Shown in pieces: positions 9,445 to 19,604 of a stretch of DNA of 64,000 bases. This DNA is from Pedomonas mirosovicensis. Lineage in GTDB: Bacteria; Pseudomonadota; Alphaproteobacteria; Sphingomonadales; Sphingomonadaceae. How positions within the stretch are numbered: position 1 is the stretch's first letter; every line of letters begins with the position of its first letter. The notes under the pieces are model-generated. The model saw nothing but the letters and a program-made list of their open reading frames with translations, ran no database searches and was not told the DNA's origin. The translations under genes were made by a program, and so were the position numbers. The stretch lies in NCBI RefSeq assembly GCF_022569295.1, contig NZ_JAKFIA010000001.1, forward strand, positions 1,813,001-1,877,000. The letters run 5' to 3'.

Positions 9445-10779
9445 TCACCCTTTACGCTGTAGCTTCAGCCACGTGCTCAGATTGTCAACGAGCGTATCGA
9501 TCGGCATTTCCTCGCGGCTGCCATTCCCGCGGGCCTTTACCTCGACAACGCCGGAGCTCAGCCCCTTCGGACCAATGATAACCTGCGTTGGGATACCAAT
9601 AAGATCCATGGTAGCGAACTTGGCGCCGCCCCGCTCGTCGCGGTCGTCGTACAGCACCTCGATGCCCGCATTGGTCAGCTTCTGGTAGAGATCGTCAGCC
9701 GCAGCCTGGCACTTGGCATCATCCACGCGCAGGTTGATGAGGCCCACCTTGTAGGGGGCAACCTCATACGGCCAGATGATGCCGTTCTCGTCGTGGCTGG
9801 CCTCGATGATGCCGCCCACGAGGCGGGAGACGCCAATGCCGTAGGAGCCCATTTCCGGGTGCACCGGCGTGCCGTCCGGCCCCTGCACGGTGCAGTTCAT
9901 GGCTGCCGTATACTTGGCGCCGAAGTAGAAGATGTGGCCCACCTCGATGCCCCGGCGGCGGCGCAGCTGTTCGCCGGAGATCGGGCAGTTCTCCACCTTG
10001 GCGTGCTCCTCGCTCTCCATGGCGTAGATGGACTGCAACCGGTCGACGATCTCAGAGCCCGGCGCGGCGTCCGCCAGTTCGGTCAGCGTGATGTCCTCAA
10101 CATCGGCGTCGTAGAACAGCTCGCTCTCGCCCGTGTCCGCCAGGATGTGGAACTCGTGGGAGAGGTTGCCGCCGATCGGCCCCGTCGGTGCGCGCACCGG
10201 CACCGCCACCATGCCGAGGCGGGCGAAGGTGCGAAGATAGGCGACGAACATGGCGTCGTAGGAGCGCTTGGCGCTCTCGGCGTCCAGATCGAACGAATAG
10301 GCATCCTTCATCAGGAACTCGCGGCCGCGCATCACGCCAAAGCGGGGGCGCACCTCGTCGCGGAACTTCCACTGGATGTGGTAGAAGGTCTTGGGCAGAT
10401 CGCGGTAGCTGCGGGCGCTGTCCCGGAACACCGAGGTAATCATTTCCTCGTTGGTCGGCCCGTAGAGAATCTCCCGGTCGTGCCGGTCGCGGAAGCGCAG
10501 CATCTCCGGGCCGTAGGCGTCGTAGCGGCCGGATTCGCGCCACAGGTCGGCCGACTGGATGGTCGGCATCAGCACCTCGATGGCACCGGCGCGGTTCTGC
10601 TCCTCGCGCACGATCCGCTCGATGTTGCGCAGAACCTTCAGGCCCAGCGGCAGCCACACGTAGATGCCGGCGGACTGCTGGCGGATCATGCCCGCACGCA
10701 GCATCAGCTTGTGCGAGACGATCTGGGCCTCAGACGGGTCTTCTTTCAGAACGGGCAGGAAATAGCGTGACAGGCGCAT
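9445..10779 (-). CDS. proS: Prolyl-tRNA synthetase, short form without INS editing domain
   Basis: Charges tRNA-Pro; class II synthetase, cytoplasmic. The start at [18 protein letters not shown] gives 444 residues; an upstream frame extension adds 44 residues unlike the family. Class II motif 2 is seen in [26 protein letters not shown] (about 140-165) and motif 3 in [16 protein letters not shown] (about 318-333), followed by the C-terminal anticodon-binding domain. The roughly 180-residue INS editing domain between motifs 2 and 3 of the E. coli enzyme is absent, as in other alphaproteobacteria, so Ala-tRNA-Pro clearance must come from a separate protein. Confidence 0.95.
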   Translation of the reverse strand: MRLSRYFLPVLKEDPSEAQIVSHKLMLRAGMIRQQSAGIYVWLPLGLKVLRNIERIVREEQNRAGAIEVLMPTIQSADLWRESGRYDAYGPEMLRFRDRHDREILYGPTNEEMITSVFRDSARSYRDLPKTFYHIQWKFRDEVRPRFGVMRGREFLMKDAYSFDLDAESAKRSYDAMFVAYLRTFARLGMVAVPVRAPTGPIGGNLSHEFHILADTGESELFYDADVEDITLTELADAAPGSEIVDRLQSIYAMESEEHAKVENCPISGEQLRRRRGIEVGHIFYFGAKYTAAMNCTVQGPDGTPVHPEMGSYGIGVSRLVGGIIEASHDENGIIWPYEVAPYKVGLINLRVDDAKCQAAADDLYQKLTNAGIEVLYDDRDERGGAKFATMDLIGIPTQVIIGPKGLSSGVVEVKARGNGSREEMPIDTLVDNLSTWLKLQRKG

Positions 10780-10976
10780 CGAAGTGTCTTCCGTGACAAA
10801 CAGTTCTGCGGTCTTACCCGCCCGGAAGATGCCATGCAACTGCCTGCACGGGAAACAGGAGAGGCCGAAGGCCCCGCACGGCAGATTGCATCGGGTGCGA
10901 ACCGATTGCATCTGCCGCCGACGCTCCCTATCTGGAGACGATCCTGCCCGGCGTATGGGGCTTTCGTGAGGGTGCC

Positions 10977-12179
10977 ATGTCCTTTCTGTCCACGGTTCGC
11001 GGCCGCATCGTCGCGGTCTCGGCCGTTCTGCTCATAGGGCTCAACCTGCGCCCTGCTCTGGCGGGCATCAGCCCGCTCTTGGATGCCATCCAGTCCTCCA
11101 CCGGCATCAGCGGCACCACCGCCGGGCTGCTCACCACCCTACCCATCCTGGCGATGGGCCTGTGCGCGCTTCTCGGCGAGGCGCTGAACAACCGCCTTGG
11201 GGAGCGCTGGGGCATCACGCTCGGCGTCGTTGCCATCGCGGCCGCCTGCGCCCTGCGTTTCGGAGAACCAGGCGCGCCCACCCTGCTGGCGACCGCCGTG
11301 CTGGCGGGCCTTGGCATCGCCATGGCGCAGGCCCTGCTGCCCTATTTCCTCAAGCGCACCTTCCCGGAAGATCCCGGCCGCATCACCGGGCTTTACGTCA
11401 CCGCCATCATGGCCGGCGCGGCGCTGGGCGCCGCCCTCTCCCCCTCGCTGGCGAAAGCGGCCAGCTGGAGCTTTGCCCTTGGCCTGTGGGCTCTCCCTGC
11501 GCTCATCGCCCTTGCGCTCTGGCAGGCCGCTGCCCGCCGTCACCGCTGCAGCACTGCCCAGCCGCGCCGGAGCGTTGGCCCTGCCCGCGCCGCGCAAACC
11601 ACTCGGCGGCTGTGGCGAGAGCTGCGGACGTGGGAGCTGGTGTTGCTCTTCGGCATTGGCACCGGCGCTTTCACCCTGATTCTGGCATGGCTGCCGCCCT
11701 ATTACACCGCGCTCGGCTGGAGCCCTTCGGCGGCGGGCCTGATGCTGGGCGGCATCAATCTGGCGGAGGTTGGCTCCGGCCTTGCCGTCTCCGCCTGGAT
11801 CGGCCGTTTCCCCGACCGGCGCGGGCCGCTCCTGTTCGTGCTGACTTGCCTACTCGCAGGGCTGGCCTGCCTCGTTCTCATACCGGAAAGCGCACCTGTG
11901 CTCGTCTGCGTGCTGCTGGGCATTGGCATCGGCGCATTGTTTCCGCTCACGCTCATCGTCACCATCGACCACCGCACAGACCCTGCCGAGGCCGGAGCCC
12001 TCGCCGCTGCGGTGCAAGGCGGCGGCTACGTGCTCGCCAGCCTGATGCCGGTGCTGGCCGGAATGCTGCGGGACCACTTCGCCGATCTCACCCAAGCGTG
12101 GGTCGGCATGGGAGCCTGCGTCCTCCTCCTGATGCTGCTCACCCTGCGCTTCTCACCTGCCTCGTACCGGACGGCTTGA
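10977..12179 (+). CDS. MFS transporter, CynX/NimT-like
   Basis: A 400-aa inner-membrane permease with about 12 predicted hydrophobic segments. The opening [19 protein letters not shown] (about 20-38) is the hallmark of the CynX/NimT (cyanate, nitroimidazole) branch of the major facilitator superfamily, and the mid-protein loop (about 180-210) is short and basic. The substrate cannot be told from sequence. It stands alone, divergent from proS, and is followed by two palindromic repeats that may end its transcript. Confidence 0.82.
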   Translation: MSFLSTVRGRIVAVSAVLLIGLNLRPALAGISPLLDAIQSSTGISGTTAGLLTTLPILAMGLCALLGEALNNRLGERWGITLGVVAIAAACALRFGEPGAPTLLATAVLAGLGIAMAQALLPYFLKRTFPEDPGRITGLYVTAIMAGAALGAALSPSLAKAASWSFALGLWALPALIALALWQAAARRHRCSTAQPRRSVGPARAAQTTRRLWRELRTWELVLLFGIGTGAFTLILAWLPPYYTALGWSPSAAGLMLGGINLAEVGSGLAVSAWIGRFPDRRGPLLFVLTCLLAGLACLVLIPESAPVLVCVLLGIGIGALFPLTLIVTIDHRTDPAEAGALAAAVQGGGYVLASLMPVLAGMLRDHFADLTQAWVGMGACVLLLMLLTLRFSPASYRTA

Positions 12180-12199
12180 TCTGAGAGATTTGATTCTTT

Positions 12200-12222
12200 G
12201 CAGAGGGGCTCGGTCCCTCTGC
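12200..12222. repeat. Palindromic repeat, copy D
   Basis: GCAGAGGG / CCCTCTGC with a 7-nt loop, 21 bp after the MFS stop and preceded by TTCTTT. It belongs to the dispersed palindrome family. Confidence 0.6.
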
Positions 12223-12332
12223 ACTCCCTGCCTTTTGTACGGGCGCACTTGGTCTGACCGGCGCGCGAACACCAGAACTCCAATGGGCTGTTCGGGCCAT
12301 GCAGAGCGCGGCCCTTTCAAACAAAATGGGGT

Positions 12333-12354
12333 GCAGGGGCCCCAAGTCCCCTGC
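12333..12354. repeat. Palindromic repeat, copy E
   Basis: GCAGGGG / CCCCTGC, 11 bp from the end of the minus-strand gene. On the minus strand it reads TTTATGCAGGGG...CCCCTGCACCCCATTTTG, the same layout as the other copies. Copies D and E face each other about 110 bp apart, as copies A and its partner do. Confidence 0.6.
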
Positions 12355-12364
12355 ATAAAGAGAA

Positions 12365-12745
12365 TCACTTCCCCGGCGTTTCCACCCCCGGCTCCAGCGG
12401 GCGGCAATCGGGCCCGAGCGTGACCGGTTCGCCGCCGTTGATCGCCGGTCCATAGAGCACGGCGTTCCGACCGTCGGTCTTGACCACGCCCACCAGCGTC
12501 TCGCCCAGCGCACGAGACTTGTGCCCCGGCTTGCGAAGCACATCGATGACCACGGGCACCTGAACCTTGTCCGTATCGATGGAAATTCCGGGATTCAGGT
12601 CCGCTCCGCTCAAACCGGTCTCGGATTGATAGGCAACGTCCGCGTCGGGCACGTGAGTTACGTCCTCGCAAGCATTGGTCTGCGCTGCCGCAGGGGTTGG
12701 TTGCGAAAACAGAACGGCCAAAAGCACTTGTTGCAGCCAAGTCAC
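12365..12745 (-). CDS. Small secreted protein, unknown function
   Basis: Unrecognised 126-aa protein. A GTG start at 12745 places a signal peptide at once (VTWLQQVLLAVLFSQPTPAAAQ, cleavage near residue 22) and has an AGGAAA ribosome site 11 nt upstream. The frame is open back to 12841, which would add 32 residues without signal character. The mature part has two Cys (NACEDV and GPDCRP), probably a disulfide, and ends Pro/Glu-rich. It is flanked by palindromic repeats and stands alone. Confident that it is coding only to a moderate degree. Confidence 0.55.
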   Translation of the reverse strand: MTWLQQVLLAVLFSQPTPAAAQTNACEDVTHVPDADVAYQSETGLSGADLNPGISIDTDKVQVPVVIDVLRKPGHKSRALGETLVGVVKTDGRNAVLYGPAINGGEPVTLGPDCRPLEPGVETPGK

Positions 12746-12911
12746 AGGGGTCCACTTTCCTGCTCGGCCAAACCCGGTTGGGCGCTTTATCCACCTGACA
12801 ACCGGGAAAGCCTTGGTTAGCCTTTCCCTACTTTGGTTCACATGGTGGCCAGGGTTCAGGGGGAAATAAAAGCCTAAAAAGGCTCAAGATTTAAAGTCTC
12901 GTCACGACGCG

Positions 12912-12943
12912 AAAGGGTTCGGACCGCCGGTCCGGACCCTTTT
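12912..12943. terminator. Strong hairpin, probable bidirectional terminator
   Basis: AAAGGGTTCGGACC / GGTCCGGACCCTTT around GCC, with TTTT on the plus side, between two minus-strand genes. Confidence 0.6.
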
Positions 12944-12988
12944 GCATATCCGGCTCGATTCGCCGTCTTTTCAATAACTTGAATACGC

Positions 12989-13018
12989 GAAAGCCGGCGG
13001 GCGCCCCCACCGGCTTTC
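12989..13018 (-). terminator. Terminator of the nuo-birA-coaX-rnj-DUF1467 block
   Basis: GAAAGCCGG / CCGGCTTTC with a 12-nt loop, 23 nt beyond the DUF1467 stop on the minus strand. Confidence 0.6.
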
Positions 13019-13041
13019 AGGAGATTCGCGGCCTGCCTGCC

Positions 13042-13344
13042 TTAGCTGATCGGGTCTCCCACCGGGATCTCGGCGGAGAAGTCGTGAAGCGGCGCGGCCA
13101 GGTCGTCGATCGTCAGCCAGCCGAAATGGTGGTTGGCGGCGAACAGCAGGAACAGCACCGTCGTCACGATGGTCGTCCACATCACCTTCTGCCGCAGCAT
13201 GGGGCTTTGCGGCGCGCTGGTGGCCTGGCCGGGGATGGGCTGTTCTCCGGTCTCCTGGGCAGTTCTTACGCCCCACGGCAGGATGGCGAACAGCACGATC
13301 CACCACATCACGAAGTAGACGGCGACCCCGTAAACGATACTCAT
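13042..13344 (-). CDS. DUF1467 family inner-membrane protein
   Basis: A 100-aa protein with two membrane segments (about 3-22 YGVAVYFVMWWIVLFAILPW and about 57-74 TTIVTTVLFLLFAANHH). The WWIVLFAILPWGVRT motif is the DUF1467 hallmark; the family is confined to alphaproteobacteria and has no known function. Its position after rnj, at the tail of the complex I block, is the usual one in this class. It starts 45 nt after the rnj stop. Confidence 0.88.
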   Translation of the reverse strand: MSIVYGVAVYFVMWWIVLFAILPWGVRTAQETGEQPIPGQATSAPQSPMLRQKVMWTTIVTTVLFLLFAANHHFGWLTIDDLAAPLHDFSAEIPVGDPIS

Positions 13345-13389
13345 GGCGCAGTAGTCTCTTTCTCCCCGCCGCCGGCCTCGGCAACCGCC

Positions 13390-15051
13390 TTAGCCGACGT
13401 GCAGGATATGAACCTCCGCCACCGGGCGCTTGGCGGTGTAGTCCCGCGCCAGACGACGGATGGCAATGCGGATCTGCTCTGACAGGCGCGCTTCATTGCT
13501 GGTGCCCACCTGGTCGATGGTCGCCCGCACGGCGTCCGAGCAGTCCTCGATGAACTCATCCAGTTCATTTTCCACAGGAACACCCTGCACCACAATATGC
13601 GGATCCGCGGCCAATCGTCCGCCCTTGCCCAGCACCACCGTGGCCGACAGGTAGCCGTTGTACGAGAGGCGGCGGCGCTGAACCATGGTCATGCCGTCGT
13701 TTGGTACGATTACGTCGCCATCCAGCACCCAGCGGCCCACCTTCTCGTGGCCGATGATCTTCGCGTCGCCCGGCGCCAGGCGAATGACCGCGCCGTTGGT
13801 CGGCACCACGGCCTGCTCCACCCCGCAGCGGGCGGCAAGTTCCGCATGGGCCTTCATGTGGCGCAACTCGCCATGCACCGGCACGGCGACCTTGGGGCGA
13901 ATCCAGCCATACATGCTCTTCAGCTCCGGCTGGCCGGGGTGGCCGGAGACGTGCACATGCGCCGTCTTCTCGGTGATGATGGAGATGTTCTGCTCCGCCA
14001 GTTGGTTCATCACCATGCCGATGGACAGTTCATTGCCAGGGATGCTCTTGGACGAGAAGATGACCAGATCCCCTTCCGCCAGCTTGATATGGCTGTGCTC
14101 GCGCCGGGCGATGCGGGAGAGCGCCGCCTGATGCTCGCCCTGGCAGCCGGTGGCGATGATAAGCAGCGTCGAGGGATTGGCCTGCTCGGCCATCTCCAGG
14201 CTGATCGGCTGGGGGAAGTCCTTCAGGTATCCGGTTTCCTTGGCGTTCTTCACCATACGGTCGAGCGAGCGCCCCACCAGCACCACGTTGCGCCCGGTCG
14301 CGTTGGCGACCTTGCCGAGCGTATCGAGCCGGGCGACGTTCGAGGCAAAGGTAGACACCAGGATCCGGCCCCGCCGCCCCTGGCAGAGGCGCAGGAGCGA
14401 ATCCCGCACGCCGCCTTCCGACCCGGACGCCTCGGTGTTGAAGACGTTGGTGGAATCGCCCACCAGCGCCAGCACGCCCTCATCGCCGATGGAGGTCAGC
14501 AGCTCCGGGCTGGAGGGCTCGCCGATGATCGGCTCCTCGTCCAGCTTCCAGTCGCCGGTGTGGAACACGCGGCCATAAGGCGTGTCGATGAGAACGGCGT
14601 TCCCCTCCGGGATGGAGTGGCACAGGTGCAGGTAGCGGAACTTGAACGGCCCCAGCTCGAAGCTGCCCTGCATGGGGATGGTCTTCACCTTCACCTCGCC
14701 CAGCAGCCCCTCTTCGGCCAGCTTGTGGCGCAGCAGCCCCGCGGTGAACGGCGTGGCGTAGAGCGGTACGCCCAACTCGGCCGCCAGATACGGCACCGCG
14801 CCGATGTGGTCCTCATGGCCGTGGGTCAGCACGACGCCCAGCAGATCCTCCCGCCGCTCCTCGATGAAGGACAGATCCGGCAGGACCAGTTCCACCCCTG
14901 GGGTGCTCTGGTCCGCGAAGGTCATGCCGAGATCGACCATCACCCATTTGCCCCGGCAGCCATAGAGATTGACGTTCATGCCAATCTCGCCGGACCCGCC
15001 CAAGGGCAGGAACAGCAGTTCATCACCTGGTTTCACGCCTAAGTCCTGCAA
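13390..15051 (-). CDS. rnj: Ribonuclease J
   Basis: Metallo-beta-lactamase RNase with 5'-3' exonuclease and endonuclease activity in mRNA decay and rRNA maturation; cytoplasmic. The 553-aa protein has the zinc motif LTHGHEDHIGAVPYLAAEL (about 74-92), further ligand blocks LCHSIPEGNAVLIDT and FHTGDWKLD, the beta-CASP domain, and HVSGHPGQPELKSMYGWIRPK ahead of PVHGE. The C-terminal RNase J domain is present. It overlaps the 3' end of coaX by 13 nt, so it is in the same transcript. Confidence 0.96.
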   Translation of the reverse strand: MQDLGVKPGDELLFLPLGGSGEIGMNVNLYGCRGKWVMVDLGMTFADQSTPGVELVLPDLSFIEERREDLLGVVLTHGHEDHIGAVPYLAAELGVPLYATPFTAGLLRHKLAEEGLLGEVKVKTIPMQGSFELGPFKFRYLHLCHSIPEGNAVLIDTPYGRVFHTGDWKLDEEPIIGEPSSPELLTSIGDEGVLALVGDSTNVFNTEASGSEGGVRDSLLRLCQGRRGRILVSTFASNVARLDTLGKVANATGRNVVLVGRSLDRMVKNAKETGYLKDFPQPISLEMAEQANPSTLLIIATGCQGEHQAALSRIARREHSHIKLAEGDLVIFSSKSIPGNELSIGMVMNQLAEQNISIITEKTAHVHVSGHPGQPELKSMYGWIRPKVAVPVHGELRHMKAHAELAARCGVEQAVVPTNGAVIRLAPGDAKIIGHEKVGRWVLDGDVIVPNDGMTMVQRRRLSYNGYLSATVVLGKGGRLAADPHIVVQGVPVENELDEFIEDCSDAVRATIDQVGTSNEARLSEQIRIAIRRLARDYTAKRPVAEVHILHVG

Positions 15052-15820
15052 TTACGTTGATAAATGAGCGACAGGCCCTTGACCGTCAGGTCGATATCAA
15101 CCGCTTCGATCACGCTTGTATGCCGCTCGAATAAAACGCCGAGGCCGCCCGTTGCGATTACGCGCATCGGCCGCCCGGTTTCCTTTTTAATTCGCTCGAC
15201 CAAACCCTCGATCAAGCCCACGTAGCCCCAGAAAATGCCGGACTGCATGGCCTCCACGGTGGACTGGCCGATCACCCGCCCCGATTCCGGGGTTGAACTG
15301 CGATCTTTGGCAGCTTGGCCGAAGCCATCACCAGCGCCTCGACCGAAAGATTAATACCCGGAGCAATGATACCGCCCCGGTAAGCGCCGGTATCGCTCAC
15401 CACATCGAACGTCGTGGCGGTGCCAAAGTCAATCACAATGAGGTCGTGGTTGCCCAATTCCGCATGAGCAGCCACGGCGTTGACCAGCCGGTCCGCCCCC
15501 ACCTCCTGCGGGTTGGGGTATTCAATGGCGATGCCGAGATCCAGATCCTTGCTCACCACCACTGCTTCCAGGCCGAAATAACGGCGGCACAGCAGCTGGA
15601 GGTTGAACAGGGTTGGCGGCACCACGGTCGAGATGATCGCCCCCTCGATGGCCTGGCGGTCATAGCCCTCTATGGCGAACAGCTGGTTCAACCAGACCAT
15701 GTATTCATCCGCCGTGCGGTTCATCTGCGTTGAGATGCGCCAGCGGTGAAGAATGGCCTTGTTCTGGTCGATGACCGCGAAAACCGTATTGGTATTGCCA
15801 ACGTCGATGGCGAGCAGCAT
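15039..15820 (-). pseudogene. coaX: Type III pantothenate kinase, frameshifted
   Basis: First step of CoA synthesis (pantothenate to 4'-phosphopantothenate), monovalent-cation dependent. The first frame (15272-15820, 182 aa) has DVGNTNT (phosphate loop), GADRLVNAVAAHA and DFGTATTFDVV. It then runs out at RNRGG-stop. The second frame (15039-15275) continues the family sequence as PESGRVIGQSTVEAMQSG..GYVGLIEGLV. Restoring one base in the GGGG run at 15289-15292 joins them into a normal protein of about 260 aa. All motifs are intact, so an under-called homopolymer is more likely than a dead gene. It lies between birA and rnj in an apparent operon. Confidence 0.85.
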
Positions 15821-15825
15821 GGCCT

Positions 15826-16551
15826 TTAGATCCCGAACACGTCGCCGGAATGAATGGTTTTAACCGCTCCGCTGTCAAGTTGCAGCAACAGAGCGCCGTC
15901 CGCCGCTAGGTCACTGAACACTCCGAACAGGGTGGTCTCGGGCAGACGCACCTCGATCCGGCTCCCAAGGCCGGTGGCGCGGGCCAGCCAGGCGCTCCGC
16001 AGCGCGGCAAAGCCTCCTTGTCGCCATTCTCCCCGCCAGTGGTCGATCGCCGTTGCCAGCCGTTCGGCCACAGCCATCGGCAGCGGCGGCGCAATTCCGG
16101 CTGCCGCCAGCGAAATGGCCGGACGCTCGGTATTATCGGGATGTACCGCGAGATTGACGCCGATACCAGCCGCAACCCAGCGGTCGCCGGGCTGGCCGCT
16201 GCCGGCGGACTCCAGGAGGATGCCGGAGATCTTCTTGCCGTCCAGCAGCACGTCGTTCGGCCACTTGAGCTTTAGCCGGGCAGGCTCAACCCACTGAGCG
16301 AGCGTATCGTAGAGCGCCAGAGCGATCAGGAAGGAAAGCTGGGAGACCGGCTCCTCCTCCGTCGTCAGGCGCAGGAGGCCAGTGCAGAACAGGTTGCCCT
16401 TGGGGCTTTGCCAGGGCCGGTGGCGGCGTCCGCGCCCGGCCGTCTGTTCGTCTGCCACCACCCAGGTGCCGTCTGGCGCACCTTTCTGCGCCAGACGGAT
16501 CACCTCGTCATTGGTGGAATCAACCGCCGGGTAATGAAGCAGCTCAGCCAA
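15826..16551 (-). CDS. birA: Biotin--[acetyl-CoA-carboxylase] ligase, catalytic domain only
   Basis: Activates biotin as biotinyl-AMP and transfers it to carboxyl carrier protein; cytoplasmic. The 241-aa protein shows the biotin-adenylate loop TAGRGRRHRPW (about 38-48), KLKWPNDVLLDGKKISGILLE (about 98-118) and the small C-terminal domain. No N-terminal winged helix is present, so this is a monofunctional ligase and not the BirA repressor type. Its start overlaps the nuoN stop by 8 nt, and coaX starts 5 nt after its end. Confidence 0.95.
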   Translation of the reverse strand: MAELLHYPAVDSTNDEVIRLAQKGAPDGTWVVADEQTAGRGRRHRPWQSPKGNLFCTGLLRLTTEEEPVSQLSFLIALALYDTLAQWVEPARLKLKWPNDVLLDGKKISGILLESAGSGQPGDRWVAAGIGVNLAVHPDNTERPAISLAAAGIAPPLPMAVAERLATAIDHWRGEWRQGGFAALRSAWLARATGLGSRIEVRLPETTLFGVFSDLAADGALLLQLDSGAVKTIHSGDVFGI

Positions 16552-17995
16552 TGAGCGACTTGGCGGCGTTGCCCGCGGCCTGCAGCAGCGGGGCGATGTA
16601 GAGGAAGCTCACCGGCGAGCACAGGATGGCACTGGCGCCCAGAATGGAAGCCGTTGCCACGTTGCCGTAGCGGGTGAACGGAGCCTTCGGCTCATCGAAG
16701 TAGATGATCTTCACCACGCGCAGGTAGTAGTAGGCCGCAACCACGCTGGTGAGGATGCCGAAGATGGCAAGCGTGTACAGCTCGGCATCGATGGCCGCCT
16801 GGAAAATGTAGAGCTTGCCGAAGAAGCCCGCCAGCAGCGGAATGCCCGCGAGCGAGAACATCAGGATGGCAAAGCACGCCGCCAGGCGCGGCTGCGTCTG
16901 GGACAGGCCAGCCAGTTCGTAGATGTCCTCGACCTGCTCATCGCCGCGCTGCATCGACAGCACGCACAGGAACGCGCCAACCGTCATCAGCAGGTAGATG
17001 GCCATATACACCAGAACGCCCTGCACGCCTTCCTGCGTACCGGCGGCGAGGCCGATGAGCGCGTAGCCGACATGACCGATGGACGAATAGGCCATCAGGC
17101 GCTTCACGTTGGTCTGCACGATGGCCGCAATCGCGCCAAGGATCATCGAACCGATCGAAATGACGACAATGATCTGCTGCCACTGGTCGGTCAGCGCCGG
17201 GAAGGCTTCCAGCATCACGCGGACGAACAGGCCAAGGGCAGCGATCTTCGGCGCGGCGGCGAAGAAGGCCGTCACCGGGGTCGGAGCGCCCTCGTACACA
17301 TCCGGCGTCCACATGTGGAACGGCACGGCCGAAACCTTGAAGGCCAGGCCCGCAATCACGAAGACCAGGCCGATCAGCAGGCCGATGTGCAGGGAGCCTG
17401 CCGCGGTGCCCTCCAGCGTGATGGCCAGGGCCTCGAAGTTGGTGGTGCCGGCAAAGCCATAGACCAGCGACACGCCGTAGAGCAGCAGGCCGGAGGCAAG
17501 CGAGCCGAGCACGAAGTACTTGAGGCCCGATTCCGACGACCGCGCGTTGTTCCGCTGGTAAGCCGCCATCACGTAGAGGCTGAGCGACTGAAGCTCGAGG
17601 CCCAGGTACAGCGACAGGAGGTCGTTGGCCGACAGCATCATCAGCATGCCAACCGTGGCCAGGGCGATAAGCACCGGATACTCGAACTTGGCGATGCCAT
17701 TGCGCTCGAGGTACGGCACCGCCAGCACGACGGAGGCCGCCGCGCCGATAAGCACCAGAACCTTCAGGAACGAGCCGTAGGCATCAACCACGAACAGGCC
17801 GTTGAAGCCCACCGTGCGCGCGGCCGGGCCGCTCACCACCAGGGCAATGGCAACGATGAACAGACCCACGCTGCTCCACGTGAGCAGCTTCAGGCTGCGA
17901 TCCCCGGTGAACACGCCCACCATGAGCATGGCCATCGCGCCAAGCGCGAGCAGCAGCTCCGGCAGAGCAAGGGACAGACTGGCAGAAAGACTCAT
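16544..17995 (-). CDS. nuoN: NADH-quinone oxidoreductase subunit N
   Basis: Antiporter-like proton-pumping subunit of complex I in the inner membrane. The 483-aa, strongly hydrophobic protein has about 14 membrane segments, with conserved GLELQSLSLYVMAAY (about 132-146), the lysine-bearing VIAGLAFKVSAVPFHMWTPDVYEGAP (about 217-242) and KRLMAYSSIGHVGYAL (about 298-313). It is the last nuo gene of the block, 7 nt after nuoM, and is coupled to birA. Confidence 0.97.
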   Translation of the reverse strand: MSLSASLSLALPELLLALGAMAMLMVGVFTGDRSLKLLTWSSVGLFIVAIALVVSGPAARTVGFNGLFVVDAYGSFLKVLVLIGAAASVVLAVPYLERNGIAKFEYPVLIALATVGMLMMLSANDLLSLYLGLELQSLSLYVMAAYQRNNARSSESGLKYFVLGSLASGLLLYGVSLVYGFAGTTNFEALAITLEGTAAGSLHIGLLIGLVFVIAGLAFKVSAVPFHMWTPDVYEGAPTPVTAFFAAAPKIAALGLFVRVMLEAFPALTDQWQQIIVVISIGSMILGAIAAIVQTNVKRLMAYSSIGHVGYALIGLAAGTQEGVQGVLVYMAIYLLMTVGAFLCVLSMQRGDEQVEDIYELAGLSQTQPRLAACFAILMFSLAGIPLLAGFFGKLYIFQAAIDAELYTLAIFGILTSVVAAYYYLRVVKIIYFDEPKAPFTRYGNVATASILGASAILCSPVSFLYIAPLLQAAGNAAKSLIG

Positions 17996-18002
17996 GGGTC
18001 TA

Positions 18003-19598
18003 TTACTCCGTCGGCTCGGCAGCGGCAGGCGCTGCTTCCGGTGCGACCTCGGCCGGGGCGGCCTCCGGCGCGACCGCAGCCGCGCTCGGGGCAGCCGGCA
18101 GCGCCGGGGCCGCAGTTTCAGTCTTAAGGGCCGTTTGGGCCATCAGCTTCTCAACCGGCGCATGAAGCGGCGCAAGGAAGCTGTTGGGGTAGACGCCCAT
18201 CCAGAACACCACGGCCAGAAGCGGCGCGAAGGTCACAATCTCGCGGGCGTTCAGGTCCAGAATGTTTTTCAGGCTTTCCTTGGTCAGCTCGCCATACACG
18301 ACGCGGCGGTACAGCAGCAGCATGTAAGCAGCGCCCAGGATGACGCCCGTCGCCGTGAGGAACGCCACCAGCGTGCTCGCCTGATAGGCGCCCGTCATGA
18401 TGAGGAACTCGCCGACGAAGCCGCTGGTGCCCGGCAGGCCGATGGAGCCCATGGTGAATACCAGGAACACCAGGGCATAGAGGGGCATGCGGTTTACGAG
18501 GCCGCCGTAGGCCGAGATCTCGCGGGTGTGCATCCGGTCGTAGACGACGCCGACGCAGAGGAACAGCGCGCCCGAGACGATGCCGTGCGAGAGCATCTGG
18601 AAGATCGAACCCTCGAGGCCCTGCTGGTTGAAGGCGAACAGGCCGACCGTCACGAAGCCCATGTGGGCGACCGACGAGTAGGCGATCAGCTTCTTCATGT
18701 CCTCCTGCACCAGCGCGACGAGCGAGGTGTAGATAACCGCAATGACGCTGAGCGCGAACACCAGCCAGGCCAGCTCATGGCTCGCCTCCGGGAACATGGG
18801 CAGGGAGAAGCGCAGGAAGCCGTAGCCGCCCATCTTCAGAAGCACGCCCGCCAGGATGACCGAACCCGCCGTCGGCGCTTCCACGTGCGCGTCCGGCAGC
18901 CAGGTGTGCACCGGCCACATCGGCATCTTCACCGCGAAGGAAGCGAAGAAGGCCAGCCACAGCCAGGTCTGGATGTTCGGATCGAAGCCGTAGTCCATCA
19001 GCGCCGGGATCGAGGTCGTCCCCGCCTGCCCTGCCATGTACAGCATGGCCAGCAGCATGAAGAGCGAGCCCAGCAGCGTGTAGAGGAAGAACTTGAAGCT
19101 GGCGTAGATACGCCGCTTGCCGCCCCACACGCCGATGATGAGGTACATCGGGATGAGGCCGCCTTCGAAGAAGATGTAGAACAGGAACATGTCCAGGCTC
19201 ATGAACACGCCGAACATCAGCGTTTCCATGAGCAGGAAGGCGGCCATGTACTCGACCACCCGCTTCTGGATCGCGTCCCAGCTCGCCAGGATGCACAGCG
19301 GCATCAGGAAGGCCGAGAGCACGACCAGCAGCATCGAGATGCCATCGACGCCGAGATGGTAGGCGAAGTAGCTGCCGAACATCGCGTGGTTCTCGACGAA
19401 CTGGAAGTCCGCCGACGTGCTGTCGAAGTTCACCCACAGCACCACCGCCAGCGCGAAAGCCACCAGCGTGCTGATGAGGGCCGTCAGGCGGGCGTTGCGC
19501 GCCCGCGCTGCCTCATCCCCGCCCGGAGCGAGCAGGATCCATGCAGCGCCGACCAGCGGCACCAGCATCATAGCCGATAGGATTGGAAAGCCGACCAT
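18003..19598 (-). CDS. nuoM: NADH-quinone oxidoreductase subunit M
   Basis: Antiporter-like membrane subunit of complex I. The 531-aa protein has the [17 protein letters not shown] motif with the essential Glu (about 144-160), [20 protein letters not shown] (about 223-242) and [17 protein letters not shown] (about 293-310). After the last membrane segment there is an unusual tail of about 40 residues made almost only of Ala, Pro and Glu, on the cytoplasmic or periplasmic rim. It is packed between nuoL and nuoN with gaps of 6 and 7 nt. Confidence 0.97.
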   Translation of the reverse strand: MVGFPILSAMMLVPLVGAAWILLAPGGDEAARARNARLTALISTLVAFALAVVLWVNFDSTSADFQFVENHAMFGSYFAYHLGVDGISMLLVVLSAFLMPLCILASWDAIQKRVVEYMAAFLLMETLMFGVFMSLDMFLFYIFFEGGLIPMYLIIGVWGGKRRIYASFKFFLYTLLGSLFMLLAMLYMAGQAGTTSIPALMDYGFDPNIQTWLWLAFFASFAVKMPMWPVHTWLPDAHVEAPTAGSVILAGVLLKMGGYGFLRFSLPMFPEASHELAWLVFALSVIAVIYTSLVALVQEDMKKLIAYSSVAHMGFVTVGLFAFNQQGLEGSIFQMLSHGIVSGALFLCVGVVYDRMHTREISAYGGLVNRMPLYALVFLVFTMGSIGLPGTSGFVGEFLIMTGAYQASTLVAFLTATGVILGAAYMLLLYRRVVYGELTKESLKNILDLNAREIVTFAPLLAVVFWMGVYPNSFLAPLHAPVEKLMAQTALKTETAAPALPAAPSAAAVAPEAAPAEVAPEAAPAAAEPTE

Positions 19599-19604
19599 GC
19601 CCCC

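Noticed and set aside
15272-15295. Programmed frameshift in coaX
   Set aside because: The site CCCCGG is not a slippery heptamer, there is no clear downstream pseudoknot, and coaX is not known to use frameshifting.
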